Positions 12,290 to 24,869 of a DNA stretch of 64,000 bases are shown here, piece by piece. The notes beneath the pieces are model-generated. The model did not search any database. It had not been told where the DNA came from and worked only from the letters and a program-made list of their open reading frames with translations. The position numbers were made by a program, and so were the translations under genes. The DNA comes from Hemicentrotus pulcherrimus. Taxonomy: Eukaryota; Echinodermata; Echinoidea; Camarodonta; Strongylocentrotidae. Within the stretch, counting starts at the first letter, position 1, and each line of letters starts with the position of its first letter. The stretch is taken from contig BEXV01000668.1 of the NCBI GenBank assembly GCA_003118195.1, positions 99,979 through 163,978 of the forward strand, written 5' to 3'.

Positions 12290-12690
12290 TATATATGGAT
12301 CACATGTAGTTTGTAGTATACTCTTCCCAACAGTATCCCCCTCCCCTCAATCCTGAAAATAATTAATTTAGGAAACAGAGAAAGCGAGAATTAGATAGAA
12401 AGAGGGGGTATAGAGGTTTTTTGTGTGTAAGTGGGTGTGTGTGTATGGGGCAGTTAACCCCTTCTCCATAATAACTATTCAATGCGTGTCATAATGTAGT
12501 TTACCCTTCCTGTTAATATTTTTCCCCCTCTAACCTGAACAATAATTCCTTTAGGCAACAGGAAGAGAGATAGACAGAAAAGGGAGACGTAAGAGAGAGT
12601 AGGCGTGTGTATGGAGAGGGTCTGTGTGGGCGTGCGCGCGTGTGTGGGTGCAGATATGTGTGCGTGTGTGTGTGTGCGCGCGTTAATAAT
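12290..12690. repeat. Diverged tandem duplication, unit about 182 bp, with (GT)n
   Basis: The block around 12352 (CCTGAAAATAATTAATTTAG, then a purine-rich stretch and GT-rich end) is repeated around 12534 (CCTGAACAATAATTCCTTTAG, same order of tracts). The copies differ substantially, so the duplication is old. Confidence 0.7.
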
Positions 12691-14052
12691 TTATTAAAAA
12701 AAACAGTGAGTTAAGAAAGCATTACAAAGAAAGGCGCAATCCTTTTTTTAGTGGCACAATCCTTTTTTTCAAATTGTGTCACCTGGATAACATGAAATTT
12801 CTCAATATTCTTATTTCTACATAGACGAGACCCCGTTCCTTTTTTATCATCGCTCACCAAAACCAAGATAAATGCCTTAAGATAATGCCAGCGATGTATC
12901 TATATTGAAAAAATCAGGCCAGTTCGTTTATTTCTTCCTAGAATGATTAGTCTTTCTCGTCCGTGTATGCAGAGTGGAATTACAATTATGCACTGTGCTA
13001 TGTAGCGGAACCGATTTTTCTAAATAAGACCATTCTTTATGACTGATGGTCTTGCATAAATCGCATTTTCTTCCTCATGCATTATTCAATCGAGGCTCAC
13101 ATATTTGTGTCTAGACATTTTCGATATATACAATATTTCTTTTACTCGACGGAAAATAGGATTCCCTAAATTATCTCGTGCATCGGTGGTGCGTAGGCGA
13201 ACATACCACGTTGGAGAGGCCTTCATTCTATTCCTGTTTTCACTCTCCTGATAAGATTCACACTTTCTCATTCCACAAGGAAAATGCGCTCAACAGGAAA
13301 TGAAAGGACTATCTCCCGGGAAGATTTATATATAATTTACCATCTTTAGACACAATTTTCTGTGTATTACATTATGAATAGAATATTAATTGTAATGTAA
13401 GTTTAAAAGGATGCAGGGAATAGCATAAATAGACAACCCTTTTTTCTCCTTCATCACAAACTATTCAAATATGAAAGGCTTTATCGCCTTTTACTTGGCC
13501 GTATAATGCAAAATTGCTGATTACACAATGTATCCGAAGATAATTAATCAAAAGTCTTTGAAAATCTGAAATCATTTTCCCCTATATCATCCAAATACCG
13601 TTTGTAATTATATTGATTTTTCAAAAACAGTTCTAGCACTGTATCCCATGGTAATATGTCCCTTTGAATGTGGTTTGTTGTAAGAGCCCGTTATGTTTGA
13701 TCATTGAGTGTGACGTGCATATAACACAGTTGCGCACTATCATAAATGATTTATTATATTGATTCGTGTATATACTTAACACAAATTATTAACGGGAAAT
13801 GTTCACGTGACTTGTTTCATGTTTCTTCATTAAATCGAGTCCATCAAATGCAAAAGCGAACGTAGTTGACAAAATGAACTGAAGGTTGTGAATTAATGAT
13901 CCCCTGATCAATTCAAACGCCACAGCGCTGTCTTATTTTCGAGAACTATCAGCGCAAAGTATACCTTAAGATCAAATTTACGAAACGATCCTGCCATAAA
14001 CATGTTTCATACTCCCACCTAAAGTCGATTGATTGATCTCTCCGTGTTAACA
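12691..14052. other. Non-coding stretch
   Basis: AT-rich DNA. A 61-codon minus frame at 13086-13271 has no recognised motif. No repeat was recognised. Confidence 0.5.
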
Positions 14053-14241
14053 TTAAAGATGATGTTGAGTCCTGGTCATGCGATTGCACTGTGAAAGAAA
14101 CGGTGTTGAATCAACCAAAAAAGGTTGATAATCTAGCATATAAGAATTTGTGTGTATTGCAAGGTTCTGGAATCATCAAAATGATAAGAGATTTGGCCAA
14201 GTCTTAATAAAATACTGTACACAGAAAGATGTATATAGGAC
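14053..14241 (+). mobile_element. Family A MITE, truncated copy
   Basis: Starts with TTAAAGATGATGTTGAGTCC and continues with ATGCGATTGCACTGTGAAAG and ACAGAAAGATGTATATAGGA. Similarity to the other copies stops near 14241, so about half of the element is missing. Confidence 0.7.
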
Positions 14242-15498
14242 GAACATGTGGCGTAAAAATCCTACCCTGGACTTTTACGATGTTACATGACATATTTAGA
14301 ATATGAAGGCATTTGAAGAGCCATGCTTTTCAGGGAACATGTCTTATCTGATGTTCTTCCACACTTGAATAATAAGAATGATAACGCTAACAAATTATTT
14401 TTCACCTCTTCCCAGAACTCAACCTTCTCTTTAAGCCTTATAATACCTGTCACAGACTTGAAACTATCGCTGAAAATTGTAGGGTTAAACAACATTGTGA
14501 CATTTTGTTGCAAAGGTCGCAATAGTAATTGGGTCACACAAATATACAGTCTACGACATAAGATACAAATGTAGCTATGCACACTCTACCACAACCAACA
14601 TCACGACCATCGCTACTACCACTAAAACCACCAACCCTTACCGCTACCACCACCACCACCAATACCAACACCATCAAAACCACCACCACTATAATACCAC
14701 CTCAACAGCAACAATCCCCTTTTCTTTTGAAGCTCAAATAAAAACAAAATTTCAAATTTCAAACTTTACAAAAGAATATCGAATTTTGAAAGAGATGTTC
14801 TTTGATTTCGGGAGTAAAAAGCATTTCTGCTGACAAAGATTATCGTTGGGGAACCCTAATCACTTATTTTCTTAAAAGTCACTCGATTTTTGCATCTGAA
14901 GAAATGCCTGGCGTCCCTTAAACAATACAGCAAAAGGCGTGGGAAGTCGCTTTTCTTTTCTCCGACAAAACGAACCTCTGACAGATTAATCACGTCTGAT
15001 GCCGACATCGGTATTCATGAGACGACGACGGCCTACAAGTAGGCCACGAGGGACATCGATGACCTCGTTCAAAGGCTCATTGATGAGAAGTTTTATCGGT
15101 CAAGATTTGTTTTCGCGAGACACACTGGAGATGTGTTAAACGAGGCTTACGTACGGCATGAGGTACATGCATCATTTTGGGGTTCTGAGATTTCAAGAAT
15201 GATGCTATTTCCAGCGAATATTATGACGTTTTGTCGCAGATGTATAGACTAATACATTGCCACCTCTCCCCTTGGTATATTGTTATTTGTATAGTGGTGT
15301 AAAAACTGTTTGACCTACCATGGTTCCGGAATTGAACCATGATACTGGTATCTATATATGACAAGTTTCTATGTCTATGACTATTTTCGTAAAAACAACC
15401 CAAATGGCAATAACTTTGTGCACCATCTATTGAAATCTGTGAACATGGCAATGGTGGGTTACGTAATCAGAAGATATACAATAGGGCATTTAAAAAGG
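14242..15498. other. Non-coding stretch with (ACC)n
   Basis: Positions 14581-14705 are an interrupted (ACC)n/(CAC)n triplet tract. At about 14927-15210 a plus-strand frame is open except for one TAG near 15041. It resembles nothing I recognise. Confidence 0.5.
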
Positions 15499-15880
15499 CT
15501 TTGAGTTGAATTTTAGAAATAGTTGCAACCGTGTTTTTATTTATTCACACTCACAAAGCCCTCAACCAATCCCACACACAATCACAGATGCATATTCATT
15601 GTAATAGATGTTTAATTTCTGTTTGGGTACGTTAACAGTTCCACATCTAAATTAGATTTAGATTCGTTTATGAATTCTGTATTCAAATTGTCTTTGAGTT
15701 GAATTTGAGAAATAGTTGTGATCGTGTTTTTAAAAATATTTATACACACTCATAAACCCCTAAACACACCCACACACACACTCACACATGGATATTGCTC
15801 ACAATACATGTTCAGTTTGTGTGTTGGAACGTTAAGCATTTCCACATCTAAATCAGATTACACAATCCAAAAACTAAATT
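15499..15880. repeat. Diverged tandem duplication, unit 193 bp
   Basis: CTTTGAGTTGAATTTTAGAA at 15499 recurs as CTTTGAGTTGAATTTGAGAA at 15692. It is followed in both copies by a CACAC-rich stretch, then GTACGTTAACAGTTCCACAT and its counterpart, and TCTAAATYAGATT. Confidence 0.8.
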
Positions 15881-18180
15881 CGTTCTTACACAACTCCAAA
15901 TCAATAAAACGTGTTCATCTTCAATACCGCAAAATAGGTAATTGATAGTAGATGTTGCACAATGTGTTCCAACCCTCCAAAGATTACCCCCAACACTGCG
16001 GGTGTTGATAATTCGGTGTCATTGTATTAAACGATTGCACAAAACTAAATTATATTGCGTGAGATTAAAGGGAAAGTTCGTTTCACACGATGTGTCATTT
16101 TTCGGCGTTATTACCTACGCTAAACAAAGAATTTGAAAGTAATTAACCCTTACGTCACCACATCGATGCAATGCAATGATTCTGATCTTCATATTGCGAT
16201 CATTTTTGGGTATGATCTGACGCAACCATACGTCAGGCTAATGACGCATCGGATGCCACGGACATAAGTTGTGGTTATGACGGAAAGTGCATTATCAATG
16301 TATTGCTAGTAAACCAAGGATAAACCTCTGTTCAAGACTACAAAACAAAGATACATGACCCATAAATTTGGAAGAGCATGTATAATAAGCTGAGCAACGA
16401 GCATAGAAAGAAATCATGCAACTAGTCCTACCACGGGCATACAAACGGCGTCCTTTGAACAATTGCTGCGTTTTATCAGTGAATACGATTAATCCCCTCA
16501 ATTTATGTTACTTTGTTTATACGTGGGTCCAAACAATCTATCTTCTCTATGATGAACAATCCAGAATTACTTCTCTTGAAACACAATCCATAACCAGAAC
16601 TCGAAGAAAAGCTTTAAATGGAATTGGAAGATTGTGACCCATGTGTTATGCAACCCTTTTTACAAAACTTGATTTATTCTATGTCTGCCCAAACACTTCC
16701 GGCCAATATTCGTTGTAAGGTTCAATACAATCTCGAGTAATTGGTTAAATGATATTAAAAGCAGACCAAAGTATGAACTGCACATATATTACTGTCATCT
16801 AACGTGATATAATCGTCGACAGAATTGGTATTTAAAGTTTGCATGTGTTTCCTGTTGACCATTTATTAGTAGTGTAATATATATATTGTTGAAAAGAGAC
16901 CCACGCTAGCTTACAAAGAAATTTGCGGTGTATATTAAAATGAGGCTAAAAATCTCATAAGAAAAAGCTTTCGGTAAGGATTGAAATTTAATTCCTTGTT
17001 TCACTTTCAGGTCAAGATATTTTGTATTGTTTTCCAACATATGCGGGTGGTATTTGTAACAAAGACTTTCATAACAGCTCAAAATAGGCGCCTCAAAAAC
17101 CATAAAGTGTAATTTTCTCAACCTGGCATTTGGATCATCGTGATTAGATGTGAACTCATTTTGACCCGGAGGCTTCACCGAAAGAGAGAGAGAAACAACA
17201 ACCCGGACACTCTGACAGATCATTGTAGAAATCATGAAAGATATGCCAAAATAAACTGACCACAAGGGACAGTTTGAAGCCCACAGATCGTTCATCTAGG
17301 TCTGTCGGGTCATCCCTGTTTTCTTTCCAGTCAATTTCAGCTGGTTATTTTCATATCGTGCCGTGCACCGTGTCCAATCGGTCATTCTTCTTCCCTGGCA
17401 AAAAATAGAAATTGAATACCGAATAAACAAGATTGGGGTTGTTTTTCACTTGGAATTTAACCGGATACGCTGATAATTTTTGGAGAGTAAATATTCTTAT
17501 TGAATAAATAAAAGACTTGTATTGAGCGCTTTCTAGAACCAGCTTAATATCACATTATTATTAATGTTATTGTTTTCAATGTTAATTTTAAAAAAACACA
17601 TCGGATTTCTTCTTTATCGGTTATATTGAACTATTGATTATGATTCCTTTTTGAAAGAAACAAAAATCATAATTGACTAGATGTCTAAATCTGTTTGATG
17701 CTTGTTAACGTCTAATAAAAACATCCTGTGATTATGAAATATGCGTTAGAGATTTTCAGATCACCAAGATGTCATAGTGCCCCTATCTCAGCTCAATAGA
17801 GGTGTCAACAAGTACCTAGATGCCATTATTTTGACAACGCCTACAGGAGCAGTTAATGAAAGGACCACAAAACATCCAATATGCGTCACTATCACCCCTC
17901 CTTTCCCAGAGAATCCCACTGACAGTTAATATGGGGTTTAAGCTCTCGAAGTAATATGGGCAGATCCAGGATTCTTCGAAAATGAAGGGGGCACAAATCT
18001 ACACAAAAAAAGTCTCAGACAAGCTCCCTCCCCGAAAAAGGAGTTTAAAAAAAAGTTATCACATTTCCGGGTCGCTTTGGGGTCTTAAGTTCAAAGGGGA
18101 GCACGCCTTTCTTTTGTGTGCAAAAGGTAGAGTGTTAAGATTTAGGATTTAAAAGGGGTGCATGAGCCAGTTGGGCCCCC
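15881..18180. other. Non-coding stretch
   Basis: Contains a 129-codon minus frame (16906-17295) with hydrophobic patches but no family motif and no supporting splice context. A cluster of TGACG-type sequence (CTGACGCA, AATGACGCA) lies at 16215-16250. No gene is called. Confidence 0.45.
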
Positions 18181-18252
18181 TTAAATCCACCAGTAGATAA
18201 CAAAGATAAAGAGAGAGAAAGAATGAAAGAAAGAGAGAGAAAAGAGAGAGAA

Positions 18253-18303
<51 letters not shown>

Positions 18304-18315
18304 GGGGAGGGATTG
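18181..18315. repeat. (GA)n microsatellite
   Basis: Interrupted then uninterrupted GA repeats. Confidence 0.9.
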
Positions 18316-18515
18316 TGAAGATGGGGGTAGTCATTCTCATCACAATTCGTCGATCAGTAGGGCGTTAGGCTAGCTGTCAGTCGGACGCGCCCGCGAGGGA
18401 AGGAAACGATGATCAATCGAGAATAGGATGCATGAACACGACCGTTTTGATGCACACCTTCTGAAGGTGCTTTAACACCATATAGTCCATTATCAAAACA
18501 ACAAACTTTAACCTC

Positions 18516-18712
18516 CATCACCCCCTCTCTCAACTCCTCTTCCTTTTCCACTCTCTCTCTCTCTTTCCCCTCTCTATCTCTTTACTCCTCCGTACCCTAT
18601 TTCTCTCTTTCTCTACTCTCTCTCTCTCTCTCTCTCTCTTTCTCTGATTCTCTATCCTTTCTACCTTTTCCCTTTTCTCCTCCTCCATTATTTGTTCTCT
18701 CTTTCGCTTCGT
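18516..18712. repeat. (CT)n low-complexity tract
   Basis: CT-rich tract with uninterrupted (CT)n around 18612-18640. The highly charged Arg/Glu frames on the minus strand are compositional. Confidence 0.85.
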
Positions 18713-20303
18713 CATAATCATCTAGCATGTTTTTCTGCTTATTACCAGTTTCATTAATGTTATCTCTGATCGGAATACACCAGTTGAGCAATGTTTGTTG
18801 TGTGTAGTGTCGAAAAATGTAATGGAACGGCATAACATAGGATTTAACTATTGCTATTGTTTTTGTGTTTTACTATATACATGTTTTTACATCCACTTGT
18901 TAAAAATATATTTACGACTTGTTTGATTCCTACCTACTTGGTGTCACAAATAATTGTGTTGATTATTATTTTAATCACATTTTTGTTTATTCAATCAAAT
19001 TTTGTGCTTGATATTGTCATGTTACAATGTATAATATAAAGCTATAGTTGATCGTTTAGCTTCAAGACAAAATAGGTTATCACAGCACTGTTTTCCACTC
19101 ATTGTCTGTAAGCACGAAAAGGATGAAGCATTGCTTCCCCAATTACTGCATCATTATGTATATGAATTATGATACGCACATCAGTGGTTATCTTTACTAA
19201 TTTGCAGCGTGGAAAATACTAATCGGATCAACCACTTACTTGTTCATTGTATAGTCTTTTAATATCGATAATAGCTAATTACAATTCCACATTAGAGCAG
19301 CCACTAACGTCAGCAAATATTTTCATCTTCGTAGTATTTGTTTTAACGAGTTCGCTTTATTCGCATTCGACCCAAAATGCTGGGGTGGTATAAAAACATG
19401 TATGACGATTGAATTGAAAACGTATGACGACTGACTTTGTAGACAGGGCAAACTTGGAACATATATATACCCCAAATATGATTATATTAAGTGAAGGGGC
19501 AAAGTGAGTAATACCACAACGATATCTTTCTCTAACGTCAGAGTACATGGCTCCGAGAGAGTTACTTCCCCGGACTTTTTTTTTTAGTCTTGATATATTC
19601 CTAATTGTCAAGCCGCGTACTGTTCCATTTCCCTCAATACAAGTTGACCTTCCAACCAAGCAAAGGCTGCGTGTACTTTTATCAGAATGGCGTATTCGAG
19701 CTACCCACCTCCCCAAAGATGAAATGATGGCAGTTCCATTCTGGCTCAAGGTTAACTGTAATAATAACCAAACAGTAGGGTCTACCTGCCAGCAGAAAAA
19801 GATGAGCACGCATCATGCTATAGATCTGTAAACGAAACTGAGTGACCAGAGGTTAACAGAAAGGGTTAGTCAAATCGAAATCACCATCTTTAACATCTTG
19901 AGCGAAAAATAAAAGTCTTATCTTGTTCCTTATGTCACACAATAACAAAAGTGAATGCAATTATACAAGATTGGGAAATAATAGAGGGAATAGTGTTTTA
20001 TCAGATGCATAGAGAAAAATATATCAGCAATGCCCCCTCAAAGGAATTTCTCTTAAACTGCTTTCATTACCCAAACAATACTGGAAATAGTTTACAAATA
20101 TGAGCCAATTTCTAGTGCCACAAGTTTTGTTTATTTAGTGTATACACAAATTCATGCCCGGTGGTTTATCTTTTTGTAATCGCTTTCCAATCTCAGATTT
20201 TACAGTGTAGCCAATTCCATGGCTAGATACGCACGATCTCTCGATCATAACTCTTATCATGATCAAAGTTCATGAGTTATGTGAAGCTCAATTTTAAGTG
20301 ACA
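18713..20303. other. Non-coding stretch
   Basis: AT-rich DNA. Overlapping frames on both strands at 19357-19831 (150 and 94 codons) have no known motif. One covers the other, and neither has splice or promoter support. Confidence 0.45.
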
Positions 20304-20685
20304 TAATGCTCCTTAAAAATTGTGATAACCTTTCTTTTTTTGCTATTCATAGATTACTGAGAAGTCATGTTCACCCGGGCAAAAAATTGTGAATCCACCA
20401 CAGCCGATTGGCCTATTATTCCAACCTATAGCGATAGTTGGCATTTTTTAATTCATGAAGAGGAACGTCAAAGGGTTCTGCCTGAAGACTCTGTGCATTA
20501 TAATCTAAATGAGTGTTTCCAAATCATGATTTTTAAAGAATTAGGAGGGGGGGGGGGCAAAATGCTTCTGACAAAAATTATGATAACCTTTATTTTATTT
20601 TTGTTTATTTAATAAGAGATTGTTGTGACGTCTTGTTCACCCATGTTCACCTGAGCAAAGAATAGTAAATCCACCACTGCCAGAT
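20304..20685. repeat. Diverged direct duplication, offset about 257 bp
   Basis: AATGCTCCTTAAAAATTGTG at 20304, with a later GTTCACCCGGGCAAAAAATTGTG, recurs at 20561 as AATGCTTCTGACAAAAATTATG with GTTCACCTGAGCAAAGAATAGT. Both copies end in AATCCACCAC. Confidence 0.7.
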
Positions 20686-22138
20686 ATTCTTTCAACTAAC
20701 CTTTATTTATCCTTCACTATTAAAGAACATTATGAAGAAGGTCCCCAGGGGCCTCTTCCTGCATACTTTGTGCAACATCGTCTCCAGGGAGAATGTTTAC
20801 AAAGCTTGGCAAGTGGAAACGAATCCTTCGACTACAAAAAGATTCCAATTCCATCTCGGAAGAGAGAGAAAAGTTGGCGGGAATAATGTTAGAGCATGGG
20901 TTGATGATGTTTCCCAGCGACCTTCAAGAGAAAGGAAGTCACTTTCGATTCAAATCGTTTGGGTAAATGTCACGACTGTTTGAAAGTCAGAGAGATCTTA
21001 AAGACCGGCCTGTACCCATTGCTAGAATATGTCGTTCGGGATGACAATTTGACTTTGACTTTTTCTTTTTTTTTCTTTGAGCGTTAAGGAATAATTCTGC
21101 AAACGAGTTTAGCTATGGGTCATCTTTAGTTTATTGAAAAAAAGCATATCAATTATCTTATTTATAATGCATATACCTACGTTAAGGGCACAAGAACCAA
21201 TTTATCTTGTGATCAATAGGAAAGTTTGATGAAAACCCAGGACTAAAAAGTTCCCCCCTTTTCATTGGTACAAAACCTGACAAATGATGAATTAGGCCTA
21301 TGATGTCACCAAAGTGCATAGTCCTGCGATTAGAATCGGCATCAAGGGTAAAAAGAAGGAAGTCACTTCATGCAACAACGACAAAAAAAAAACAAAAAAA
21401 AAAACATGAAAATGCAGCAATGAGAACGGACTAACGCGTGTCGTGCAATTAAACACCCAATAGCAAACGAGAAGGCATAACCGATCCAATATACAGAGAA
21501 CATAGTAAATAATCGAGGCTTAGGATTCGAATTCCCAATCAAACTTTCGAAGCGATACCATCATTTAGCCTTGACGGCCATGCGGTGTCCACACCACAGA
21601 TCAATACAGGATTCTAACGGAGTCTCATATTTCTCCGTAAAATCAATTCATTCGAATAAATCGGATGAAGATAAGCTGTCTTAGGTTTGCTGTCACGGAT
21701 GCAAACTGAAAGGAACATGTCTTGGAATTAAGGTTTACTAGGGGGAATTGGCGTAGATTGGGTCCAGCCATTGACATGAAAATGCAAAATAATGGTTATA
21801 CTAACTATCCTTCGCTGTTCTTTATGGAATCCAAGAAACAGAGAAGGAAGATATTAATTTGATCTTGACTCTTGCATTATTTTCAATTTATTAATATTTC
21901 AAAATTGGAATACTGAGATATACTGATTATAAAATTATGATCATATGTGTAATCAAAAGTCGATATGATGCTGAAAAACACAAGCGAAAAAAATAATGTT
22001 GATATGAGGCTGACAAGATGGAGCAGCATGTTAAACCATTTATGACATATATGTTTGTATTGTGAATTTTTTCCTGATATCGTAAAAAAAGAGAAGACAA
22101 TCCTTCACGCTTGATTCTCCCTTGGACCATACGCCTTG
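20686..22138. other. Non-coding stretch
   Basis: No recognised exon. An 83-codon frame at 20732-20983 has no known motif. Poly-A runs occur near 21385-21405. Confidence 0.45.
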
Positions 22139-22260
22139 CCTAACCCTAACAAAACACCTAATTATAACCCTAATCTTAACCCTTATTATATACCTCTGAC
22201 GAAATAAAGCTCGAAGCAATTGATTTCGCCAGAGAACTACACGCCAATGTGGGTAAGGAT
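22139..22260 (+). repeat. Dispersed repeat, family B
   Basis: A CCTAACCCTAAC-like stretch is followed by GACGAAATAAAGCTCGAAGC and a segment ending near GCCAATGTGGG. The same order of blocks occurs at 57655-57780 and 58893-59010, with GAAATAAAGCCCGGAGCAAT and GCAAATGTCGGAACRCCC. Confidence 0.6.
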
Positions 22261-24308
22261 TTGGGAGTGGTCGTATCATCTTGTTCACATGTTCTCTTTA
22301 ATTCTCTCTTCCTTTCTCTCATGTTCTCTCTCTATTCGAATCTATTCTTGTTTCTCCTCATTCGAATGGGGGTCAGAGAAAAGTGCCCCCTGTGCCCCAT
22401 GCAGCACGCCATCGATCGGGGATATTGTAATTCCAGTCATTTGCCCATATTACAAATACTTTTGCTGGTTGAATAGTATTTGGGTTGATGAACACTGACA
22501 CATCTAGATGAATACAATATTACTACTTGCAACGACAATTAGACTGACCTATTTTTAGAGTTCGACTTATATTTTTTCCTTTCTTTGTAACAATTTTTTG
22601 TTTTCCTTCTTCAACTACTCTTATTGTTTATTTTTGTGTACTCCCAGGTAAAATAACACTTGACCACATCGTTAGATACATTTACACATGTTATAAAGTA
22701 TGGCAGTTTGGGGTTGTGTTTTTCAACCCGACTGAAGTCAATAGTAATATCTTTCAATCTATTTTTTTTCTGACAATTGTATTGTTGATATCTTGTCCAC
22801 TATTCATTAAAATATGGATGCAGAAAATGATTTGGGGATAAATCTGAGAACTAACATCGATCGAAAGCCCAACTGTTGATAAAAAAACTAAACGATTTTA
22901 AATAGAATTGGACATTTCATAAAGATATCAAAGGAACGTAGAATGATTTTACTGAGCATTGACAATAAGCTTTCTAAAATCTCTACCCCTTTGTAGTAAA
23001 ACCTTGACGGAAGAATCAGGTTTGTTACTCCAGATATAAAATGCAAACCAAATATGGCAGATAAAGGGAAAAGGTGCCCGAAGGCGAGCGGAGTACGTGA
23101 GGGAAGGATACGTAAGACAAAAAGCGATAGAACATGAGAAAAGAGACAGAGATCGAGATAAAGATGGACAGAAACTGAGGGAGATGGATAAAGATAAACC
23201 TTACGGACGGAAGATCACTGACATGACGGTTTGGCCCCAGGGTACCCGGGGCTCTGAGAGCTCTTCAACCGGTAAGCTTCACTACAGAGCACAAACACAA
23301 GACCATCGTCTCTTCCTCTCCACAAGCGCTACCTACAACCCCTTTCAGACCTCGCTTAGATCTTCCAATATGAACACATATTTTGGGTGAATATGCACTA
23401 AGCCGCATCTCAAGAGCTGAATATGGTACGGGATGATAGGAGTCAGATTTCTCGATTAACATAGAAGAGATGAGACAGAGAATGTCCGCGGTTGGAGGGT
23501 CTGGTGTTGACACGCGGTCCGGTTGCATCCCGCGTGGCAAGGAGCCGAGGAGTTCAAGAAAGCGAGGAAGCTCCTAGAGTTTGAATTAGCCTCAGAAAAG
23601 CCCTGATCGACTGACATTTAACATTCACTCTACATGGATGTATTCATAACGGGTTGTGTTCACACATTCTAACTATACTGTGTGATAAAACCGAAGTATC
23701 GAAGTATTGGACAGCGTGGCCTCTCAGTTGATGATATCTGTAAATTACAATCCTTCAAACCAGTTCGAAATAAGAAAATGTTATCATATTCCCTAAGCAT
23801 CCATTATTTCTTAATTACGTGTACAGTATTCACTTCAAATAAACCACGACTACAATGTACATCAATTCCCATCATATTCATCAGATAAAGTGACAACTTT
23901 AACATCGATAGAAAAGGAAGGGCTGACGAAATATTATTTCAACACCTAGCTATTTTTTGCTTAACCACTTCAATTCTTAAAATCTAGGTTTTATTAGCTT
24001 TCTAACAAGGTGGGCAATTCAAAACGAGTAGTATGGATAATGTCAGGTTTCATTGCCTTGGGATGTCATAGAAAACACAACCTAACCAGAATGAATTAGA
24101 TTAAATACACATCCCCATCGTGACGCTGCCAATATTGAGAGACTTCTGGCGTTACCAGAGACGGAACAACTTGATTTCATCACTCAAGGGGTAACGTTTG
24201 TTTGAATACATGCTCAGGTAGATCTACAATGATTTCCATATATCAGGGAAGCACGACTCCCGCTGAGGATGTGTTTCAGATGAAAGTGATAAGGAGGCAT
24301 TGAGAGTA
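22261..24308. other. Non-coding stretch
   Basis: Contains CT-rich sequence near 22290-22340. A moderately GC-rich patch at 23050-23590 has overlapping short frames on both strands (97 and 91 codons). Neither frame shows a known domain, so no gene is called. Confidence 0.4.
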
Positions 24309-24869
24309 NNNNNNNNNNNNNNNNNNNNNNNNNNNNNNNNNNNNNNNNNNNNNNNNNNNNNNNNNNNNNNNNNNNNNNNNNNNNNNNNNNNNNNNNNNNN
24401 NNNNNNNNNNNNNNNNNNNNNNNNNNNNNNNNNNNNNNNNNNNNNNNNNNNNNNNNNNNNNNNNNNNNNNNNNNNNNNNNNNNNNNNNNNNNNNNNNNNN
24501 NNNNNNNNNNNNNNNNNNNNNNNNNNNNNNNNNNNNNNNNNNNNNNNNNNNNNNNNNNNNNNNNNNNNNNNNNNNNNNNNNNNNNNNNNNNNNNNNNNNN
24601 NNNNNNNNNNNNNNNNNNNNNNNNNNNNNNNNNNNNNNNNNNNNNNNNNNNNNNNNNNNNNNNNNNNNNNNNNNNNNNNNNNNNNNNNNNNNNNNNNNNN
24701 NNNNNNNNNNNNNNNNNNNNNNNNNNNNNNNNNNNNNNNNNNNNNNNNNNNNNNNNNNNNNNNNNNNNNNNNNNNNNNNNNNNNNNNNNNNNNNNNNNNN
24801 NNNNNNNNNNNNNNNNNNNNNNNNNNNNNNNNNNNNNNNNNNNNNNNNNNNNNNNNNNNNNNNNNNNNN
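24309..24869. other. Assembly gap (561 N)
   Basis: Run of N. Confidence 1.

Noticed and set aside
14927..15210. Plus-strand frame with reasonable codon mix, interrupted by one TAG near 15041
   Set aside because: No recognisable family. It could be a decayed transposon fragment, but nothing in it identifies one.
16906..17295. 129-codon minus-strand frame with hydrophobic stretches, considered as a receptor fragment
   Set aside because: No transmembrane receptor motif can be identified, and the hydrophobicity is explained by AT-rich codons.
19357..19831. Overlapping 150-codon minus and 94-codon plus frames
   Set aside because: They are complementary to each other, lack known domains, and have no supporting signals.
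21515..21545. GGATTCGAATTCC resembling a tRNA T-arm
   Set aside because: No acceptor, D-arm or anticodon arm can be folded at the proper distance. It is a restriction-site-like palindrome.
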